Positions 8,648-17,916 of a stretch of 64,000 nucleotides of DNA are shown piece after piece. The DNA lies in assembly GCA_910584845.1 (NCBI GenBank), contig CAJUDH010000004.1:136930-200929 (forward strand), in the 5' to 3' direction. The translations under genes and the position numbers were made by a program. This stretch comes from an uncultured Lachnospiraceae bacterium. GTDB lineage: Bacteria > Bacillota > Clostridia > Lachnospirales > Lachnospiraceae. The notes under the pieces were generated by a model. That model was not told where the DNA came from and ran no database searches. It was given only the letters and a program-made list of their open reading frames with translations. Numbering within the stretch: the first letter of the stretch is position 1; every line of letters starts with the position of its first letter.

Positions 8648-10243
8648 ATGCAGATAAACCTATGTGTCAATTGTATGGAGGAAATGGAAGGGGAGGTTTG
8701 CCCGCATTGCGGCTTTTGTCCCAGCCAGGAAATACAGATGCCCAATGCCCTGGAATGGAACACCATATTGCATGGACGGTATCTGATCGGCAGGATGTTA
8801 GGGCAAGGCGGTTTTGGCATTACTTATATCGGGCTTGACCTGCCCCTCAACGCAAAAGTGGCGGTAAAAGAATATTTTCCCATGGAACATGTGTCCAGGA
8901 ATTGCTCTTATTCCAACAAGCTCCGGTGGGGGACCTCCATGGCAAGCCAGGAGCAATGGAAAAGGGGATGTGAAAATTTCCTGAAAGAAGCCCGGCAGAT
9001 GGCCAAGATTGACGCCATCCCAGAGATTGTCCGTGTACGGGATACATTTACTGAGAACAATACGGCATATATTGTTATGGACTATGTGAAAGGGGCCACC
9101 TTAAAGGACGCCATCGAAGCCAAAGGCCCCATGAAAATGGAAGACTGCCTGAATATGCTGGAGCCCTTGGCTATGGCCCTGGAGCAGATGCATAGGAAAG
9201 GGATGCTCCATCGTGACATTAGCCCGGATAATATTATGATCCTTCCGAACCAGAAAGTTAAATTGCTGGACTTTGGGGCAGCGAAAGATTTTACCATGGA
9301 TGGCAGCGAAAATTCCCAGCTGGTGGCAAAACGGGGGTTTAGCCCGGTGGAACAATACTATACCGACGGGAATATCGGGCCATGGACCGACGTTTATGCT
9401 TTGACGGCCACCATTTATTATGCGGTGTCCGGCAAGCGGGTCCCGGAATCCCTGGACCGGATGGCACAGGATACCCTGGCGATTCCGCTAAACCCCCAGT
9501 ATGGCCTGACAAAAAAGGTAGTTGAGGTACTGCGAAGGGGGCTGGCGCTGAAAACAGGGGCGAGGATCCAGTCGGTAGGCGAGCTGTTTACCCGCCTAAG
9601 GAATGCGTCTTCACCAGATAAACCCCTGGCAAGGATCTTAAGCAGCGCAGCTTTGATTGGCTTGGCTTCCACAGGGGCTTTCCTCCTTATGTGCTTCCTG
9701 GTTGGCTGGCTTATGGTCCGGGACACCACCCAGACATGGACAGAGGGCAGCATAACCTTTGTGGGCAATCGGGAGGACGGGAAGATTGAGGGGAGGGGAG
9801 AGGCAATTTACGCAGACGGAAGCCGTTATGAAGGGATGTTCCGCCAGGGGAAGAGGGAAGGGGAAGGCGTTTTGTTTTATCCGGAAGATGACGAGCTTGA
9901 CCGGGTAAAATATGACGGGGAGTGGGATAATGACACCATAAACGGTTCGGGTACCATGTCCTGGTCAGACGGGGACCGATATGAAGGGGATTGGCAAAAC
10001 GGCTACCGGCATGGTACCGGCACTTATTTCTGGCAAGACGGAAGCCGGTATGAAGGAGAGTGGCAAAAGGGTTCCGAACATGGCACAGGCACCTACTATT
10101 ATCCGGAAGATGACGAAAACGGACGCTTAAAGTATGTGGGGGAATGGGTAGACGGGGATAATGCAGACGGTTATGGCATGTTATATTATAAAGACGGCAG
10201 GACTGCGGTTGGCACATGGAAAGATAACCGGCTGCAGGAATGA
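8648..10243 (+). CDS. Receptor-like Ser/Thr kinase with zinc ribbon and MORN repeats, second copy
   Basis: 531 residues, ATG after GGAGG. Same architecture as its upstream neighbour: zinc ribbon (CVNC, CPHC), kinase domain (about 40-320) with intact glycine loop GQGGFGITY, VAVKEYFP, HRDISPDN and LLDFGAAK, membrane helix (about 328-357), then about six MORN repeats. The extracytoplasmic part is half the length of the first copy. All catalytic residues expected for a Hanks kinase are present. The two genes clearly arose by duplication, since their N-terminal 300 residues align without large gaps. Whether they form heterodimers is a reasonable guess, not shown. Confidence 0.88.
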   Translation: MQINLCVNCMEEMEGEVCPHCGFCPSQEIQMPNALEWNTILHGRYLIGRMLGQGGFGITYIGLDLPLNAKVAVKEYFPMEHVSRNCSYSNKLRWGTSMASQEQWKRGCENFLKEARQMAKIDAIPEIVRVRDTFTENNTAYIVMDYVKGATLKDAIEAKGPMKMEDCLNMLEPLAMALEQMHRKGMLHRDISPDNIMILPNQKVKLLDFGAAKDFTMDGSENSQLVAKRGFSPVEQYYTDGNIGPWTDVYALTATIYYAVSGKRVPESLDRMAQDTLAIPLNPQYGLTKKVVEVLRRGLALKTGARIQSVGELFTRLRNASSPDKPLARILSSAALIGLASTGAFLLMCFLVGWLMVRDTTQTWTEGSITFVGNREDGKIEGRGEAIYADGSRYEGMFRQGKREGEGVLFYPEDDELDRVKYDGEWDNDTINGSGTMSWSDGDRYEGDWQNGYRHGTGTYFWQDGSRYEGEWQKGSEHGTGTYYYPEDDENGRLKYVGEWVDGDNADGYGMLYYKDGRTAVGTWKDNRLQE

Positions 10244-10422
10244 CCGGAGAGGGGAGGGAGGCAAAAAACGGCGGTGGAAAAGGGGGCTGCTTTTTTTGAA
10301 AGGAGAAACCGGAAAATGGTGCGGGTGTAAGTTTCCGGACAAATAAGGTACACCGGCGGATGTTTCACGGCCCTGATACATAAACACATAGAAAATATCA
10401 CAAGATAGAAAGGGATAAGACA

Positions 10423-11601
10423 ATGGATGAGATGGAATTAAAGTATGGCTGCAACCCGAATCAGAAACCGGCAAAGATTTTTATGGAAGAGGGGAAGGGG
10501 CTGCCGATTTGCGTGCTATGCGGCAGGCCAGGGTACATCAACCTTTTGGACGCCCTTAATGGCTGGCAGCTGGTAAGGGAACTGAAAAAGGCAACGGGCC
10601 TTCCGGCGGCGGCTTCTTTTAAACATGTATCCCCCGCAGGCGTGGCGGTAGGCCTGCCCCTTACCAAAACCCTGGCCAAAATCTACTGGGTGGACGATAT
10701 GGGGGATTTGTCCCCCTTAGCCAGCGCCTATGCCCGCGCCAGGGGGGCGGACCGGATGTCCTCTTTTGGCGATTTTATTTCCTTGTCCGACCGGTGCGAC
10801 GCGGATACGGCCAGGCTGATTAAACGGGAGGTGTCCGACGGCGTGATTGCCCCCGGGTACGAGCCGGAGGCGTTGGAAATCCTTAAGTCCAAAAAGAACG
10901 GCAATTACTGCGTGGTCGAGGTGGATGAAAGCTACGAGCCGGGGCCCATTGAGCGCAAGCAGGTGTTTGGCGTGGTGTTTGAACAGGGGCGCAATAGCCT
11001 GGAAATCAACGAAGGTTTGCTGGTGAATGTAGTAACGGACAATAAAGAGCTTCCCGGGGATGCCAAAACGGACTTGCTGATTTCCTTGATTACTTTAAAA
11101 TATACCCAGTCCAATTCGGTCTGCTACGCGAAAGGCGGACAGGCCATCGGCATTGGCGCCGGCCAGCAGTCCCGGGTACATTGTACCAGGCTTGCCGGCC
11201 AGAAGGCGGACAACTGGTTTTTACGCCAGTCCCCACAGGTGCTTGATTTGCCGTTTGTGGACGGCATCCGCCGTGCGGACCGGGATAATGCCATTGATGT
11301 GTATATTGGCGAAGAGTATGAAGACGTGCTGGCGGAAGGCGCCTGGCAAAAGATTTTCCGGGTAAAGCCCCCGGTATTTAGCCGGGAAGGAAAAAGGGCA
11401 TGGCTGGATCAAATGAAGGAGGTTGCTTTGGGGTCCGATGCGTTTTTCCCCTTTGGGGACAATATTGACCGGGCTTATAAAAGCGGGGTCAAGTATATCG
11501 CCCAGCCGGGAGGCTCCGTGCGGGATGACCATGTAATCCAGACTTGCAATAAGTATGGGATGGTTATGGCCTTTACCGGCATCCGGCTGTTCCACCATTA
11601 A
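10423..11601 (+). CDS. AICAR formyltransferase, free-standing PurH C-terminal-type domain
   Basis: 392 residues. Transfers a formyl group from 10-formyl-tetrahydrofolate to AICAR, the step before IMP cyclohydrolase. The family motif ASFKHVSPAGVAVG is at about residues 64-77, followed by YARARGADRMSSFGDF, and the C-terminal SDAFFPFGDNIDRA and KYIAQPGGSVRDD segments match PurH transformylase domains. No N-terminal MGS-like cyclohydrolase domain is present, which agrees with the separate PurO-like gene at 5727. AGAAAGG stands before the ATG. A 180-base gap separates it from the kinase gene. Confidence 0.93.
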   Translation: MDEMELKYGCNPNQKPAKIFMEEGKGLPICVLCGRPGYINLLDALNGWQLVRELKKATGLPAAASFKHVSPAGVAVGLPLTKTLAKIYWVDDMGDLSPLASAYARARGADRMSSFGDFISLSDRCDADTARLIKREVSDGVIAPGYEPEALEILKSKKNGNYCVVEVDESYEPGPIERKQVFGVVFEQGRNSLEINEGLLVNVVTDNKELPGDAKTDLLISLITLKYTQSNSVCYAKGGQAIGIGAGQQSRVHCTRLAGQKADNWFLRQSPQVLDLPFVDGIRRADRDNAIDVYIGEEYEDVLAEGAWQKIFRVKPPVFSREGKRAWLDQMKEVALGSDAFFPFGDNIDRAYKSGVKYIAQPGGSVRDDHVIQTCNKYGMVMAFTGIRLFHH

Positions 11602-11654
11602 TTTTACCGGCATGGCACGCAATGTTGTGGGACGCGCACAGAATGGAGGAAAAT

Positions 11655-12746
11655 ATGAACCAAAATCCGTTTCAGAACCTTTTTGGGAACCGGCGTGGAA
11701 GGATGGGCCCGGGGCCGGAGAGGTTTGATTCCAACGGGAACCCAGTAAGGAAGAAATTACCGGTTAAGGGGTTGAAAGCCTTCCTGGTTTTTCTGCTGCT
11801 GGCTTTCTTGGGGCTGAATTCTTATTACATGCTGGATGAGGAATATTATGCCGTGGTGGTGACTTTGGGAAGCGCCCAGTCCGTGACGGAGGCAGGGCTC
11901 CATTTTAAGGTCCCGCTAATCCAGCGTGTCCGTTTTGTATCCAAAGGGATTAAGGGCATGCCTATTGGCTACACGACCGATACAGGGGAATCCATTGATG
12001 AGGAATCGGTGATGATTACCAAGGATTTTAATTTTGTCAATACGGACTTTTATCTGGAATATATGGTCAGTGACCCGGTGAAATACCTGTATGCGTCGGC
12101 AGACCCGGAAGGGACCTTGAAAATGCTGGCCCAATCTTATATCCGCGATACCGTGGGCATTTATAATGTGGACGACGTAATCACCACAGGGAAGGCGGCT
12201 ATCCAGTCGGAGATCAAGGAGAAGATGACCAACCGGATGATCGCGGAGGATATTGGGTTGTCTGTGGTCAATATTACAATACAGGACGCGTTCCCGCCTA
12301 CTACGGAAGTGATGAATGCTTTTAAAAATGTGGAAAACGCCAAGCAAGGCAAAGAGACGGCGATTAACAATGCCAATAAGGACAGGAACGAAAAGATCCC
12401 TCAGGCAGAGGCGGAATGTGACCAGATCATCAAAATCGCCGAGGCGGAAAAGGAAGCCCGGATTAATGAAGCCAACGGCCAAGTATCCCGTTTTGAGCAG
12501 ATGTACGCCGAGTACAGCAAATATCCGCTGATTACCAGGCAGAGGATGTTTTATGAAAGTATGGAAGATTTGCTTCCGGGGATGAAAGTCTATATTGTGG
12601 ATGAGGACGGCACCCAGAAACTGCTGCCTTTGGACAGTTTCCAAGCCCCTGCACCGGGGCCGGAAACCCCTCCAGATGCAGCAGCCGGCGAAACACAGGG
12701 GCAAGGGGAAGGCGTCGGTCCACATAGCGGGGAGGGGACGGAATGA
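11655..12746 (+). CDS. hflK: HflK, SPFH-domain membrane protease modulator
   Basis: 363 residues from an ATG after GGAGG. A Gly/Arg/Pro-rich cytoplasmic start, one membrane helix (about residues 37-58, LKAFLVFLLLAFLGLNSYYM), the SPFH/band-7 domain with the LGSAQSVTEAGLHFKVPLIQ signature, and a long helical segment rich in Ala/Glu (AEAEKEARINEA) before a Pro/Gly-rich tail. In E. coli HflK and HflC form a ring around FtsH and restrain it. The stop overlaps the hflC start (ATGA), so the pair is translationally coupled. Confidence 0.92.
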   Translation: MNQNPFQNLFGNRRGRMGPGPERFDSNGNPVRKKLPVKGLKAFLVFLLLAFLGLNSYYMLDEEYYAVVVTLGSAQSVTEAGLHFKVPLIQRVRFVSKGIKGMPIGYTTDTGESIDEESVMITKDFNFVNTDFYLEYMVSDPVKYLYASADPEGTLKMLAQSYIRDTVGIYNVDDVITTGKAAIQSEIKEKMTNRMIAEDIGLSVVNITIQDAFPPTTEVMNAFKNVENAKQGKETAINNANKDRNEKIPQAEAECDQIIKIAEAEKEARINEANGQVSRFEQMYAEYSKYPLITRQRMFYESMEDLLPGMKVYIVDEDGTQKLLPLDSFQAPAPGPETPPDAAAGETQGQGEGVGPHSGEGTE

Positions 12747-13612
12747 AAACCATGAAAAAAATAATAGGGATGGCAGCAGGCATATTTTTGCTAATGGCGT
12801 TTTTTTCTTCCTTGGTGGTTACTTACCCTAACGAATATAAGCTGATCCGCCAATTTGGGGAGATTGTAAAAGTGGTGGACGCTCCGGGGGTATCGTTCCA
12901 GATCCCGTTTATCCAGGCCAGCACTTCTTTGCCTAAGGAACTTCAGCTTTATGACATCCCCAAATCAGATGTAATCACCAAGGATAAGAAAAGCATGATT
13001 GCGGATGCCTTTGTACTGTGGAAAATTTCAGACCCGGTACTGTTTACCCGGCATTTAAACGGCCAGGTGGCCCAGGCCCAGTCCCGCATATCCGCTTCGG
13101 TTTTTTCTTCCATGAAATCGGTGATTTCCAATATGGACCAGGCGGAGATTATCGAAAACCGGGACGGCAAGCTGGCGTTGGATATCCGGGCCAATATCGG
13201 CGATTCCCTTAACGGGTATGGGATCCAGGTGCTGGCAGTGGAAACAAAGTCCTTGGATATGCCGGATGACAACAAGCAGGCCGTCTATGAGAGGATGATC
13301 TCCGAAAGGAACAACATTGCGGCGTCTTTCACGGCCCAGGGAAATTCTTCTGCCCAGAAAATTAAAAACGATACCGCCAAAGAAGTGTCTGTCATGAAAT
13401 CCCAGGCCTTGGCCGAGGCGGAAAAAATCAAAGCAGAAGGCGAAGCCCAGTATATGCAGATCCTTTCCAATGCCTACAATGACGCCAGCAAGGCAGATTT
13501 CTATAATTTCGTCCGCTCCCTGGACGCGGCCAGGGTGGCGCTCAAAAATGGTAATAACACGTTGATTTTAGACAAAGGCTCCCCTATGGCGCAGATATTT
13601 TACGGATATTAA
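12743..13612 (+). CDS. hflC: HflC, SPFH-domain membrane protease modulator
   Basis: 289 residues, partner of HflK. N-terminal membrane helix (about residues 7-24), then the SPFH domain (LIRQFGEIVKVVDAPGVSFQIPFIQ), DRDGKL-like ENRDGKLALDIR, and an Ala/Glu/Lys-rich coiled region (AEAEKIKAEGEAQYMQ). The ATG overlaps the last bases of hflK by four. The C-terminal FYNFVRSLDA segment is typical of HflC. A strong hairpin follows within 70 bases. Confidence 0.93.
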   Translation: MKTMKKIIGMAAGIFLLMAFFSSLVVTYPNEYKLIRQFGEIVKVVDAPGVSFQIPFIQASTSLPKELQLYDIPKSDVITKDKKSMIADAFVLWKISDPVLFTRHLNGQVAQAQSRISASVFSSMKSVISNMDQAEIIENRDGKLALDIRANIGDSLNGYGIQVLAVETKSLDMPDDNKQAVYERMISERNNIAASFTAQGNSSAQKIKNDTAKEVSVMKSQALAEAEKIKAEGEAQYMQILSNAYNDASKADFYNFVRSLDAARVALKNGNNTLILDKGSPMAQIFYGY

Positions 13613-13675
13613 ACCGGGAAGGGATGCTGCCGGAAAGCTTTGGCTATTCTAAGGCGTCCCCTATAGCCGAAAAAA

Positions 13676-13708
13676 GGCACACACGTTGGCTGTGAAAACG
13701 TGTGTGCC
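13676..13708. terminator. Bidirectional terminator between hflC and carbamate kinase
   Basis: Perfect 12-bp stem, GGCACACACGTT paired with AACGTGTGTGCC, loop of nine bases. TTTCTT follows on the plus strand and six T on the minus strand, so it can stop both converging transcripts. Confidence 0.88.
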
Positions 13709-13762
13709 TTTCTTGGCCATAGGAAGGGTACTACGGCAACCGAAACCTTCCCGGCCGGATTT

Positions 13763-14695
13763 TTACCGGATCAGGGTCCCGGCCCTCCCTTCGATGCTGT
13801 CTTGCGCTTTTTCCAGGGAGGTAATAATGGCCCGGCGCCCCTCCCCCGCTTTGATAAAAGAAATGGCGGCGTCAACCTTGGGCAGCATGGAGGCAAATTC
13901 AAAATGCCCCTGGCAAATGTACGTTTCAGCTTCGGCCGTGGTCATGTGGTGGATGGGCTTTTCCTGGGGGGTACCATAATCCAGGGTAACGTTATCTACA
14001 CTTGTGAGGATCATAAGCACGTCTGCGTCTACTTCCCTTGCCAGCAGGCCGGCAACCAGGTCTTTTTCAATAATGGCGCTGGCCCCTTTGAGGCGGGGCC
14101 CCTGTTCCAGCACAGGGATACCGCCTCCGCCACAGCAGATAACGGCCTGGCCTGCATCCAGCAATGCCCGGATGGCGTCGGCCTCCACGATGGAAACCGG
14201 CCTGGGGGCGGCGACGGCCCGTTGCCAGCCTTTACCGGGGATTTCTGCCACATAATTCCCTTTGGCTTCTTCCTCGAGGGCTTCTTCCCTGTCCATAAAA
14301 CGGCCGATCTTTTTAACCGGGGTGTAAAAGGAGTCATCATAGGGATTTACCGTTACCTGGGTCAGGATGGTGGAAACCGGCTTATAAATGCCCCTTTGTA
14401 CCAGCTCGGACCGGATACCGTTTTGCAGGTCATATCCGATATACCCTTGGCTCATGGCAGAACAGACGGACATGGGGGCGGCGGTATACCCTGCATGCCG
14501 GCGGGAAAACTCATTCATGGCGGTGTGGATCATGCCGACTTGTGGGGCGTTGCCGTGGGTCACGGACACTTGCCATCCGTTTTGGATGAAGCCGGCGATT
14601 ACTTTGGCCGTACCGGCGACGGCAGTCTTCTGTTCGGGAAGGCTGGTCCCCAGGGCGTTATGCCCCAAGGCCATGACAATTCGTTTCTTAGCCAT
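13763..14695 (-). CDS. arcC: Carbamate kinase
   Basis: 310 residues. Makes ATP and carbamate from carbamoyl phosphate, usually in arginine or purine-derivative fermentation. The N-terminal nucleotide-binding sequence reads MALGHNALG where most members have GGNAL. The later signatures VTHGNAPQVG, CCGGGGIPV and EKDLVAGLLA(R) (substrate and ATP sites) are intact. GGAGG precedes the ATG. No arcA, arcB or allantoin gene is adjacent, so the pathway feeding it cannot be read from this window. Confidence 0.93.
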   Translation of the reverse strand: MAKKRIVMALGHNALGTSLPEQKTAVAGTAKVIAGFIQNGWQVSVTHGNAPQVGMIHTAMNEFSRRHAGYTAAPMSVCSAMSQGYIGYDLQNGIRSELVQRGIYKPVSTILTQVTVNPYDDSFYTPVKKIGRFMDREEALEEEAKGNYVAEIPGKGWQRAVAAPRPVSIVEADAIRALLDAGQAVICCGGGGIPVLEQGPRLKGASAIIEKDLVAGLLAREVDADVLMILTSVDNVTLDYGTPQEKPIHHMTTAEAETYICQGHFEFASMLPKVDAAISFIKAGEGRRAIITSLEKAQDSIEGRAGTLIR

Positions 14696-14780
14696 CTTTT
14701 CCTCCGTTCTGTGCGTGTTTTACAGCACAAACCTGTTTTCCGATTCAGGCATATTTTTGAAACTATTATAGGGTTCCTAC

Positions 14781-14813
14781 TGGAAAAAAGCAACCAGTTT
14801 GTGCTATACTGGT
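14781..14813 (+). promoter_or_regulatory. Candidate promoter with dyad for the CPBP/glycosyltransferase pair
   Basis: TGGAAA (14781-14786) and TATACT (14805-14810) are 18 bases apart. The -10 lies inside an inverted repeat ACCAGT-N9-ACTGGT (14793-14813), which could be a regulator site. The -35 is only a 4/6 match. Confidence 0.3.
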
Positions 14814-14885
14814 AACGCAGAAAAATCATGGCTGCTTCCTGCCAAAAGGGCAGCAAACGGCAGCCCTGCAATAGGGGGATACTTT

Positions 14886-15704
14886 ATGAGGGGACGGATC
14901 AAGGGGCTATGGCCCCTCCTGTGGCAAATGGTGTATCCTTTGCTGGTTTATGTGGCTGTGGTAGAGCTGGTATTTGCCGCATGGGGTATCCTGGCCGGCC
15001 AGGCCACGGAAAGCCAAGCCCTGCCTTTGACCGCCCTTGGGGCCGCTTTGGCCATGTTCCCTTTAGGCAGCGATTACCGGATGGTCCGGCGCAGGAACGG
15101 CCCTTGCGGCAATGCGGCCCCTTCAGGCAGGCGAAAGGGGCAGATGGGGGGGCGGTCCGTTTTACGGGTTTTCTTTTTCGCCGTGGGCGCCTGCTTACTG
15201 TTCAACAGCCTGTTATGGTTCCTCCCTTGTTGGGAAGGGGGCTACCAAAAGGTGGGCCGTACGTTGCAAGGCCCTTCCTTTGGGGTTCAATTGGCCTGTA
15301 TAGGAATTGTGATCCCGGCGGCGGAGGAATTGATATTCCGCGGGCTGGGCTATTACCGGCTACGGCAGGAAATGACGGTTAAGGCGTCGGCTGCCTTGAC
15401 TGCCGGCTGTTTCGCCTTATTTCACGGCAACTTGCTTCAAGGCGTGTATGCGGCTTTGCTGGGCCTTTTCCTGGCTATGCTTTATGAGGTTTATGACAGC
15501 CTGTGGGCCTGCTGGCTGTTCCATGGGGCGGCCAACTTGGCGTCCCTTACCTTGTCCCGGTTTTTGACGGCAAAAGGGCCCGGGCTATGGCAGATGGCCG
15601 GGGGCATAGCCTTTGGCGGGGCGCTGTTTTTTACCATGGGAAACAAGATAATAAGAGAGGGGAAAGAACGTGAAACTATTAACCATAACCATACCTTGCT
15701 ATAA
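14886..15704 (+). CDS. CPBP-family intramembrane metalloprotease
   Basis: 272 residues, polytopic. The family motifs are present in order: EELIFRG (about residues 148-154, glutamates and arginine of the active site), FALFHGN (histidine) and a further FHGAAN near the C terminus. Members are Rce1/CAAX-protease relatives, and in bacteria some act in bacteriocin immunity or protein processing. The start is placed at ATG 14886 after AGGGGG. The reading frame is open further upstream but lacks a ribosome site. The 3' end overlaps the next gene by 35 bases. Confidence 0.82.
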   Translation: MRGRIKGLWPLLWQMVYPLLVYVAVVELVFAAWGILAGQATESQALPLTALGAALAMFPLGSDYRMVRRRNGPCGNAAPSGRRKGQMGGRSVLRVFFFAVGACLLFNSLLWFLPCWEGGYQKVGRTLQGPSFGVQLACIGIVIPAAEELIFRGLGYYRLRQEMTVKASAALTAGCFALFHGNLLQGVYAALLGLFLAMLYEVYDSLWACWLFHGAANLASLTLSRFLTAKGPGLWQMAGGIAFGGALFFTMGNKIIREGKERETINHNHTLL

Positions 15705-16689
15705 CTCGGAAGCTTATATGCGCAACTGCATTGATTCCCTGCTCCCCGGTGGGGACGAGGTGGAAATCCTGATTGTGGATGACGGGTCCACGAAAGACAA
15801 TACGGCAAAAATCGCCGACGAATATGAAAAAAATTACCCTGGGGTCTGCCGTGCCATCCATCAGGAGAACGGGGGCCACGGGGAGGCGGTGAATGCGGGG
15901 CTGCGGGAGGCAACAGGGATTTATTTTAAAGTGGTGGACAGTGACGACTGGGTCAATGGCGAGGCTTACCAGGAAGTGCTGGAGGTGTTGCGCCGGTTTG
16001 TTTACGGGGACGAGACTTTGGACATGCTGGTAACAAATTTTGTCTATGAAAAACAAGGGGCTAAACATAAACGGGTGATGCAGTACCGGACTGCTTTGCC
16101 CAAACGGGAACTGATTACCTGGGATCAGGTGAAAGTATTTATTTTAGGGCAGTATATCCTGATGCATTCCGTGGTTTACCGGACGGAAATGCTGCGGGGC
16201 TGCGGGCTTAACTTGCCCAAACATACTTTTTATGTAGACAATATTTTTGTTTATCAGCCCCTTCCCTATGTAAAGACGTTGTATTATCTGGATGTGAATT
16301 TTTACCGGTATTTTATAGGCAGGGCAGACCAGTCGGTAAACGAACAGGTGATGATCGGCCGGATTGACCAGCAGATCCTGGTAACGAAACATATGTTGGA
16401 ATGTTGTGACTTGGCGAAAGTAGGCAGCCGGAAGCTCCGCCATTACATGGTGAGGTATTTGGAGATTATGATGACCATTTCTTCTATTCTAGCCATCCGG
16501 TCGGGGACGGAGGAGAACATGGCCAAAAAGAAGGAATTGTGGCAATATCTTAGAAAGGCAAACCTGGCCTTGTTTTTACGCCTCCGGTGGGGCTTTTTGG
16601 GCCAAAGCATGAACCTTCCGGGAAAAAGCGGCCGGAGCGTGTCGGTTGCTGCCTATAAAATCAGCCAGAAATTTTACGGGTTTAATTGA
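15670..16689 (+). CDS. Family 2 glycosyltransferase
   Basis: 339 residues beginning at GTG 15670 after AGAGAGGGG, within the end of the CPBP gene. Residues 1-105 form the GT-A fold: TITIPCYNSEAYM, the nucleotide-sugar site VDDGSTKDNT and the metal-binding DSDDWV. The C-terminal half is helical and basic with no membrane helix. It probably adds a sugar to a cell-surface polymer or lipid. The acceptor cannot be deduced. The overlap implies translational coupling to the protease gene. Confidence 0.88.
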   Translation: MKLLTITIPCYNSEAYMRNCIDSLLPGGDEVEILIVDDGSTKDNTAKIADEYEKNYPGVCRAIHQENGGHGEAVNAGLREATGIYFKVVDSDDWVNGEAYQEVLEVLRRFVYGDETLDMLVTNFVYEKQGAKHKRVMQYRTALPKRELITWDQVKVFILGQYILMHSVVYRTEMLRGCGLNLPKHTFYVDNIFVYQPLPYVKTLYYLDVNFYRYFIGRADQSVNEQVMIGRIDQQILVTKHMLECCDLAKVGSRKLRHYMVRYLEIMMTISSILAIRSGTEENMAKKKELWQYLRKANLALFLRLRWGFLGQSMNLPGKSGRSVSVAAYKISQKFYGFN

Positions 16690-16756
16690 CCGGGAAGGCA
16701 TGGGGTGCCGGGCAGGGGATCAATATTTTTAGCTTTAAGGAGTGGAAGGAAGGCAA

Positions 16757-17536
16757 ATGAAAAAAGAAACAAGGGAATGGTTCCTGAAAGGGATGAGGGC
16801 AGGCATCCCCATTGGGATGGGGTATTTTGCCGTGGCCTTTACCTTGGGCATCGCCGCAAGGGAGGCGGGGATGGCCCTTTGGCAATCCGGGTTTATGTCG
16901 GCGGCGATGTTGGCCAGCGCAGGGCAGTTTGCCGGGATCGGCGCCATTGAGGCGGGGGCCGGTTTCCTGGAAATTGCGGTGACGCAGGTAGTGGTGAATT
17001 TACGGTATTTGCTGATGTCCAGCGCCTTGTCCCAAAAAGTCAGGAGGGACGCGCCGTTTTTCCATCGGTTTTTTATGGCTTACGGGGTTACAGACGAGAT
17101 ATTTGCGGTTTCCATGGGGGTGGAGGGGAAATTAACCCCAAGTTTTGTCTATGGCGCCGCTTCTACGGCAGCGCCGGGATGGGTGGCCGGCACCGTGATG
17201 GGGACTTTCATGGGTATGGTCATCCCTGCCCGGGCTATGAGCGCCATGGGCGTTGCTTTGTATGGCATGTTTCTGGCCATTGTAGTGCCGCCTTCCAAAA
17301 AGGACCGGGTGATTGCGGGGGTGGTCCTTATTTCCATGGCGGCCAGCGCCGCTTTTACAAAACTTCCCGGGCTCCGGGGAATTTCCAGCGGGTTTCAGAT
17401 TATTATTTTGACAATTTTGTTGTCAGGCGTGGCGGCGGCCCTGTTTCCCGTAAAAGAAGAGAAAGGGGGGAGGCAAAATGGGGCCTTCTGTGAATGCAAG
17501 CCTGTTGGTGATGGCGGTGACGATTTATTTGGTTAG
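16757..17536 (+). CDS. azlC: AzlC-family branched-chain amino acid exporter, large subunit
   Basis: About 259 residues, start at ATG 16757 (the earlier GTG 16742 lacks spacing to a ribosome site). Family markers are GIPIGMGYFAVAFTLGI at the N terminus and QFAGIGAIEAGAG, with several hydrophobic helices. With AzlD it forms a transporter that exports branched-chain amino acids or analogues. It overlaps azlD by 59 bases. Confidence 0.92.
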   Translation: MKKETREWFLKGMRAGIPIGMGYFAVAFTLGIAAREAGMALWQSGFMSAAMLASAGQFAGIGAIEAGAGFLEIAVTQVVVNLRYLLMSSALSQKVRRDAPFFHRFFMAYGVTDEIFAVSMGVEGKLTPSFVYGAASTAAPGWVAGTVMGTFMGMVIPARAMSAMGVALYGMFLAIVVPPSKKDRVIAGVVLISMAASAAFTKLPGLRGISSGFQIIILTILLSGVAAALFPVKEEKGGRQNGAFCECKPVGDGGDDLFG

Positions 17537-17783
17537 GGCGTTGCCTTTAACCTTGCTGCGCAAGGAAATACGTAACCCTTTTATCCGTTCCTTTTTATTT
17601 TATGTGCCATATGTCAGCCTGTCGGTTATGACTTTTCCGGCTATATTGTCGGCGACGGCTTCCTGGCGGTCAGGGCTTGCCGGGTTTGTGGCGGCGGTTG
17701 TGATCGCATGGGTGGACGGAAATTTGTTCCGGGTGTCGATCGGTGCGTGTATTGCTGTTTTTTTTATGGAATTATGGATATGA
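17478..17783 (+). CDS. azlD: AzlD-family branched-chain amino acid exporter, small subunit
   Basis: 101 residues, three to four hydrophobic helices, with the family start of a short helix followed by TIYLVRALPLTLLRKEI. A strong AGGGGGGAGG site inside the end of azlC drives translation, so the two proteins are made together. Length is normal for AzlD. Confidence 0.9.
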   Translation: MGPSVNASLLVMAVTIYLVRALPLTLLRKEIRNPFIRSFLFYVPYVSLSVMTFPAILSATASWRSGLAGFVAAVVIAWVDGNLFRVSIGACIAVFFMELWI

Positions 17784-17818
17784 AGGATGGGTTTTCCCCG
17801 GCTTTGGTTTTGTTTTCA

Positions 17819-17847
17819 TTGACAAATGCACAAAATCGTTTTATAAT
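17819..17847 (+). promoter_or_regulatory. Consensus sigma-A promoter for the Lys/Ala/Glu-rich protein
   Basis: Perfect TTGACA and perfect TATAAT separated by 17 bases, 70 bases ahead of the start codon at 17917. Suggests strong constitutive expression. Confidence 0.85.
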
Positions 17848-17916
17848 TCCATAAGCAACTGAGGAATGGCATAAAAAGAAAATCGATGATCTGGATTCGA
17901 GCGAGGAGGAAAAATC

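Noticed and set aside
13700..14815. 371-codon open frame opposite carbamate kinase
   Set aside because: No ribosome site or family features, and the minus-strand carbamate kinase has clear motifs and good start. The open frame follows from codon bias.
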